Origin: a virus
IMG/VR virus record: IMGVR_UViG_3300027659_000015
Span: 1-64,000 of that record
Length of the DNA: 64,000 nucleotides
Reading direction: 5' to 3' (one strand)
In this document: piece by piece, positions 60,801-64,000 of the stretch
How positions within the stretch are numbered: position 1 is the stretch's first letter
How the letters are laid out: every line of letters starts with the position of its first letter
Made by a program: the position numbers and the translations under genes
Notes under the pieces: generated by a model
Told to the model about the DNA's origin: nothing
The model's input: only the letters and a program-made list of their open reading frames with translations
The model's database searches: none

Positions 60801-62981
60801 GGTGTTCAAGGCGCTAGTTTTACGGATAGTACAGCATTCACGGCTGTAAGATGGGTTATTGGTATGTATGCATCTCAATCAGGTGGTACTAATAATAGAG
60901 GTGGATTTATAGGTTATATTTCCAACCATCGTATAATTAATGGTACTGCACTTTATACAACAGCATTTACCCCACCCACATCACCGTTAACTGCAATATC
61001 TGGTACAAGTTTATTAACTTGCCAATCAAATAGATTTATTGATAAATCAACTAATAATCTTACACTTACTAAAGCAGGTGATGTTTCAGTTCAAGCCTTT
61101 GGTCCATTCGGTGGTATAAGTGAAGCAGTGCCAATAAGTTATAGTAACTACTTTGATGGTACTGGGGATTATTTAACTGTACCGGACAATGTTGTCTTAC
61201 AATTAGGATCTGGTGATTTCACTGTCGAATTTTGGATTAATTATAATTCTATTACGGGATATCAGTCACCTTTCACTAAAGGTTACACCGCCGCAGGTGA
61301 TATCTTGCTTCAAACAGGTAACGGTAACGGAGCACTCATAGTTTATCTGAGTGGATCAGTAGTCATCACAGAATCTACCGGAGCAAGTATCGGGACGTGG
61401 TATCACTATGCATTGGTACGAAGCGGAACAACAGTAACATTATATCGTGATGGAGTGTCACGTGGGACTGCAACCAGTTCAGTCAACTTTAACACTACAA
61501 ATCAATTAGGCATAGGTGCAACAGGCAAAGCACCAGGTGGCGGAGCAATTGGTGATTTCACAATCAACGGATACATGAGTAATTTTCGTGTAGTCAAAGG
61601 TACCGCAGTATACACAACGGCATTCACACCAAGTACAACTCCATTAACAGCGATAGCAAATACAAGTTTATTAACCTGTCAATCAACTAGAATGATTGAT
61701 AATAGTACTAATGCATTTACAATAACTGCTGCCGGCAATGTTGTGCCAAGAATATTCAACCCATTCGGATACACCGCACAGAGTGCAACAAGTTATACCC
61801 CAAGTTTGCATGGTGGTAGTGCATACTTTGATGGTACTGGGGATTATTTAAATATACCATACTCACCATCATTTAATTTTGGGACAGGAAACTTTACTGT
61901 TGAAGGATGGATTTATTTAAACTCACTGGCTTCTAGTTATTATGTAATGGCCGGTACATACACTACAGGAACTACAGACGAATGGCTAATTCAAATTTCT
62001 AACGGAAACACGATTAGATTTTTGACTTCTGTGGGAACTTCTTTTTATTCCGCAACAATAACAACTAGCACTTGGTATCACATTGCCGCTGTTCGAAATG
62101 GGTCAACAATAACTTTATATGTAAATGGTACGAGCGTTGGTAGTTATACCAACTCCAATTCAATTGGTTCTGTATCTAAAGTTTTATACATTGGTGTTCA
62201 AAACATCAGCACTTGGCCAATGAATGGTTACATAGACGACCTAAGAATAACTAATGGTACGGCAATATACACCAGTAACTTTGTACCACCTACAACACCA
62301 TTGACAAACTACTCTACAGCTTATCCTGCAAGTCTATTGTTGAATTTCAATAACGGTGGTATAATAGACCAACATTCTACAAATGTATTAGAGACGGTGA
62401 GTAATGCACAGTTAAGCACTGCGGTTAAGAAGTATGGTAACGCTAGTATGTATTTTGATGGTACCGGGGATTACCTTTATGGGTCTCCAAACCAGACTTT
62501 TAATTTATCAGTAGGTGATTTTACAGTAGAACTTTGGGTATATTTTACCGGCTCTAATAACAGTAGAGGAATATGGGCAGTTGGTAATGCAAGTAGAAGT
62601 GGTGTATGTCTTAATATAAGCGCTACCGGTCGCATTCAAAGTGTGTATGGTGACGGTGTGAACTGTACTTACACAGACGGCACGACTGTTGTACAATTGA
62701 ATACATGGAATCATATTGCTCTTTCTAGAGCTGGGTCTACTAATAGGATGTATCTTAATGGTGTTTTGGAAAATACATTTACATCATCTAATTTTGGAGC
62801 CGGATCATATTCGGGTTATGTTGGAGATGGTTGGGGAATAAGTTCTGGTAATTTAGTCTTTATGTCTGCTGCGGCCTCAGGACCAATTTTAGGATATATA
62901 GATGACTTCAGAATCACTAAAGGATACGCCCGTTACACAAGTAACTTCACCGCCCCAACAAGTGCGTTGATAACCAAGTAA
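57867..62981 (+). CDS. giant adhesin with IPT/Ig-like and six LamG-like domains, 1704 aa
   Basis: N-terminal ~30 residues, then an IPT/TIG-like domain (about 33-115, GGGQTITLTGTGFSSGASIL). Three putative Ig (He_PIG) domains follow to about 390 (each ending PDVVTWSSPAD or similar). Six concanavalin/LamG-like domains begin with YFDGTGDYL near residues 445, 657, 867, 1094, 1320 and 1528. Each has F-T-V-E-x-W, a W-x-H-x-A/Y-x-x-R strand and GTAVYTxxFTPxTxPLTAI linkers. LamG folds bind carbohydrates or proteins, so this is a strong candidate receptor binder. Confidence 0.85.
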   Translation: MATTNLTNLKANAFTDVVSTIVNTTSIISTTPKVTSITYPGNDTAANTGGGQTITLTGTGFSSGASILINATYAGVVTVVSNTTITFTSPAQNAGTYTLYVINSDGGTAISIPGISYSGTPTWTTAAGTLGTSYETAAISNSLTATGDPTISYSLYSGTLPPGSSLNSSTGLLSGTSQATASSTTYNFTIRATDGQNQDTDRAFSITISPDVVSWSSPADNSSTSVYEYATITPVTLAASSAAGKSITYTANTLPTGLTISGNTISGTPTVVANTFTQVTANSANTFRTATKNISFIVNPDVVTWSSPADGTSTSLFADTAMSNVTLSAASAAGKSITYSANTLPTGVTITGAVVNGTPTVPGTTNSLITATAATTNRTATRNFTWVVSVANDTYFKYTTLLLNGETTSNSFIADASTNSFGSNINGDTKPVLFNPYQGDGYYSNYFDGTGDYLSLSSAIVPATGNFTIEFWIYSLTNAGSAQRAVYAQYSGGTSGRFMFGLDQSSSSRIWLHYNGTDYVGTTNGILPNTWTHLALVRNGDVFNMYVNGALNATNTFAGASLQQIAGNIGGMGGSFNVNAQVSNLRIVVGTAVYTAAFTPSTTPLTAIANTSLLTCQSNRFIDNSTNNFAITKVGDTTISPNIPFTANASYSTYGSTYFDGTGDYLSIASNSAFAFGTGDFTVEGWYYSTAGNGRFTLYDSGSGGGNGQFSIFQDSASGFYVRMGGDITYASPPGNNQWVHFAVTRSGTTVRLFFNGILAVSGTQSTNITNNTPYIGLLNGYGYPMNGYISDLRVVKGTAVYTTTFTPPTSPLTAIANTSLLTLQYNGGATNQGIIDNSNFNNIITRNGNTSQGTFSPYSVTGWSNYFDGTGDYINAGSGASVNMTGDFTVEMWIYGTNTSWTGGDVIGATCLVDTRDQSNATENNRLALSMNSTGSYPSFYNAGTNVSTASTIPANVGVWNHIAYSRSGSTIKIFVNGVQGASFTDSTAFTAVRWVIGMYASQSGGTNNRGGFIGYISNHRIINGTALYTTAFTPPTSPLTAISGTSLLTCQSNRFIDKSTNNLTLTKAGDVSVQAFGPFGGISEAVPISYSNYFDGTGDYLTVPDNVVLQLGSGDFTVEFWINYNSITGYQSPFTKGYTAAGDILLQTGNGNGALIVYLSGSVVITESTGASIGTWYHYALVRSGTTVTLYRDGVSRGTATSSVNFNTTNQLGIGATGKAPGGGAIGDFTINGYMSNFRVVKGTAVYTTAFTPSTTPLTAIANTSLLTCQSTRMIDNSTNAFTITAAGNVVPRIFNPFGYTAQSATSYTPSLHGGSAYFDGTGDYLNIPYSPSFNFGTGNFTVEGWIYLNSLASSYYVMAGTYTTGTTDEWLIQISNGNTIRFLTSVGTSFYSATITTSTWYHIAAVRNGSTITLYVNGTSVGSYTNSNSIGSVSKVLYIGVQNISTWPMNGYIDDLRITNGTAIYTSNFVPPTTPLTNYSTAYPASLLLNFNNGGIIDQHSTNVLETVSNAQLSTAVKKYGNASMYFDGTGDYLYGSPNQTFNLSVGDFTVELWVYFTGSNNSRGIWAVGNASRSGVCLNISATGRIQSVYGDGVNCTYTDGTTVVQLNTWNHIALSRAGSTNRMYLNGVLENTFTSSNFGAGSYSGYVGDGWGISSGNLVFMSAAASGPILGYIDDFRITKGYARYTSNFTAPTSALITK
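59200..62940 (+). repeat. six LamG-like domain repeats
   Basis: The six units of about 210-230 residues share YFDGTGDY starts (DNA tactttgatggtac near 59203, 59838, 60467, 61149, 61826 and, variant, 62452) and conserved linker DNA. The interiors differ strongly in sequence, so binding surfaces vary while the frame is kept. Confidence 0.8.
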
Positions 62982-62990
62982 TACATCTAT

Positions 62991-62998
62991 CATAAATA
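62991..62998 (+). promoter_or_regulatory. possible late promoter element CATAAATA
   Basis: CATAAATA lies 31 nt before the ATG at 63030, in the gap after the LamG gene. Confidence 0.5.
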
Positions 62999-63029
62999 TC
63001 CAGTATCAAACTAAAAAGAAAAATGTGAT

Positions 63030-64000
63030 ATGACTTTAAAAATTTCATCGACTAATATACAAGGTTCAACATTAGATGTACTGACGGCACCTGCAGCTAT
63101 TGCTAATGCTGCCTTTGCAGCTGCTAATGTGGCATCCGCAGCAGCTAATACGGCTGCAGCTGCAGCAAATGTGGCAACCGCAACGGCAACATCAGCATTA
63201 ACAGCAGCAAATACAGCAGTTGCTGCTGCTGCAAATAGTGCACCTAGAGTTTCCTTGATATCATATCCAGGAGATGATACTGCTGCTAATACAGGTGGTG
63301 GACAAACAATCACATTAACAGGAACAGGTTTCGCTTCTGGTGCCACAGTTCTTATCAACGGCACATATGCTGGGGTTGTATCGGTAGCAAACAGTACAAG
63401 TATGTCCTTTGCGGCTCCTACTCAAAGTGCTGGTACATATACGTTGTATGTTATTAATACTGATGGAGGTACTGCTATCTCCATTCCAGGTATCAGTTAT
63501 AGTGGTACACCAAATTGGACAACTGCGGCTGGTAGTTTAGGAACAAGTTACGAAACTGCTGCCATTAGTAGTACACTAACAGCAACTGGTGATGCACCAA
63601 TTACATATAGTTTATACTCAGGTACATTACCACCTGGAAGTTCATTGAATACATCTAGTGGTTTGTTATCAGGAACATCACAAGGTGTTGCAAGTTCAAC
63701 CACTTATAATTTTACCATTCGTGCTACTGATGCACAAAATCAGGACACAGATAGAGCATTCAGTATAACACTCAGTCCAGATGTGGTTACATGGAGTTCT
63801 CCTTCAGACAACTCAACCACGACTGCATATGAATATGCACCTATATCAAATGTAACAATGTCTGCCACATCGGCTGCTGGCAAATCAATTACATATACAG
63901 CGAATACTTTACCGACTGGTGTAACCATAACAGGTAATACAATTTCTGGAACACCTACAGTTGTTGCAAACACAAATACAAGATTAACAGCTAATGCAGC
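63030..64000 (+). CDS. adhesin gene, 3' end outside the window (paralogue of the LamG gene)
   Basis: Open from the ATG at 63030 to the window edge (at least 323 residues). The first ~70 residues are an Ala/Asn-rich stalk (NAAFAAANVASAAANTAAAA). An IPT/TIG-like domain and putative Ig domains follow that copy those of the preceding gene nearly word for word (GGGQTITLTGTGFASGATVL, ISYSGTPNWTTAAGSLGTSY). Domain order indicates a tandem duplicate that probably continues into LamG-like or other C-terminal modules. The stop is not visible. Confidence 0.8.
   Translation, partial: MTLKISSTNIQGSTLDVLTAPAAIANAAFAAANVASAAANTAAAAANVATATATSALTAANTAVAAAANSAPRVSLISYPGDDTAANTGGGQTITLTGTGFASGATVLINGTYAGVVSVANSTSMSFAAPTQSAGTYTLYVINTDGGTAISIPGISYSGTPNWTTAAGSLGTSYETAAISSTLTATGDAPITYSLYSGTLPPGSSLNTSSGLLSGTSQGVASSTTYNFTIRATDAQNQDTDRAFSITLSPDVVTWSSPSDNSTTTAYEYAPISNVTMSATSAAGKSITYTANTLPTGVTITGNTISGTPTVVANTNTRLTANA

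Overview
The window is a contiguous piece of a T4-superfamily myovirus genome. It is AT-rich and densely packed, with many ATGA and TAATG gene overlaps. The diagnostic genes are gp32 (ssDNA-binding), gp59 (helicase loader), a gp33-like late coactivator, a DexA-like exonuclease and an almost complete T4-type baseplate set (gp4, 26, 51, 48, 53, 27, 5, 25, 6, 7, 8). The phage infects a Gram-negative host: it carries an outer-membrane beta-barrel protein with a signal peptide, a lipoprotein and an exported SleB-type cell-wall hydrolase. Its transfer-messenger RNA is circularly permuted and has a short tag ending in ALAA. This arrangement is known from Betaproteobacteria, Alphaproteobacteria and some Cyanobacteria. 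Together with the AT-rich composition it makes a freshwater-type betaproteobacterial host a reasonable, unproven guess.

Layout. 1-11.7 kb: many small early/middle genes (hypothetical, membrane peptides, a lipoprotein) with some enzymes: DexA-like exonuclease, MoxR/CobS-like AAA+ ATPase, metallophosphoesterase, NAD-dependent sugar epimerase and a RecB-like PD-(D/E)XK nuclease. 11.7-14.3 kb: two adhesin-like genes sharing an N-terminal domain, one glycine-rich (gp38-like) and one a predicted beta-propeller. 14.3-14.7 kb: the permuted tmRNA under its own sigma70-type promoter. 14.7-16.1 kb: an envelope cassette (outer-membrane barrel, cell-wall hydrolase). 16.1-17.9 kb: gp33-like, gp59 and gp32, closed by a strong terminator. 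18.0-23.5 kb, minus strand: gp4, an unnamed conserved gene, gp54-like, gp26, gp51 and two tape-measure/hub-like proteins. 23.5-42.3 kb, plus strand: gp48, gp53, gp27, a split gp5, gp25, gp6, gp7, gp8 and a 2084-residue DUF4815-type protein. 42.3-64 kb: more than 21 kb of fibre and adhesin genes with an S74 chaperone domain, 21-residue repeats, IPT/Ig-like domains and six LamG-like domains. The last gene runs off the right edge.

Regulation visible in the sequence. Six TTGCCA-N17-TATAAT promoters precede early/middle gene groups and the tmRNA. Two perfect TTGACA-N17-TATAAT promoters are embedded in coding sequence upstream of gp33/gp59 and gp32. A recurrent (A/C/G)(A/C)TAAATA element, like T4 late promoters, lies in front of many structural genes. 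Several elements sit so close to the start codon that leaderless transcripts are predicted.

The most notable observations are the permuted phage tmRNA with tag ANDSQFALAA and a canonical -1 slippery heptamer (T TTT TTC) just before the gp26 stop. The -1 frame at that heptamer is open straight through gp51. This is a T4-type counterpart of the lambda G/GT tail-chaperone frameshift, placed just upstream of the tape-measure-like genes.
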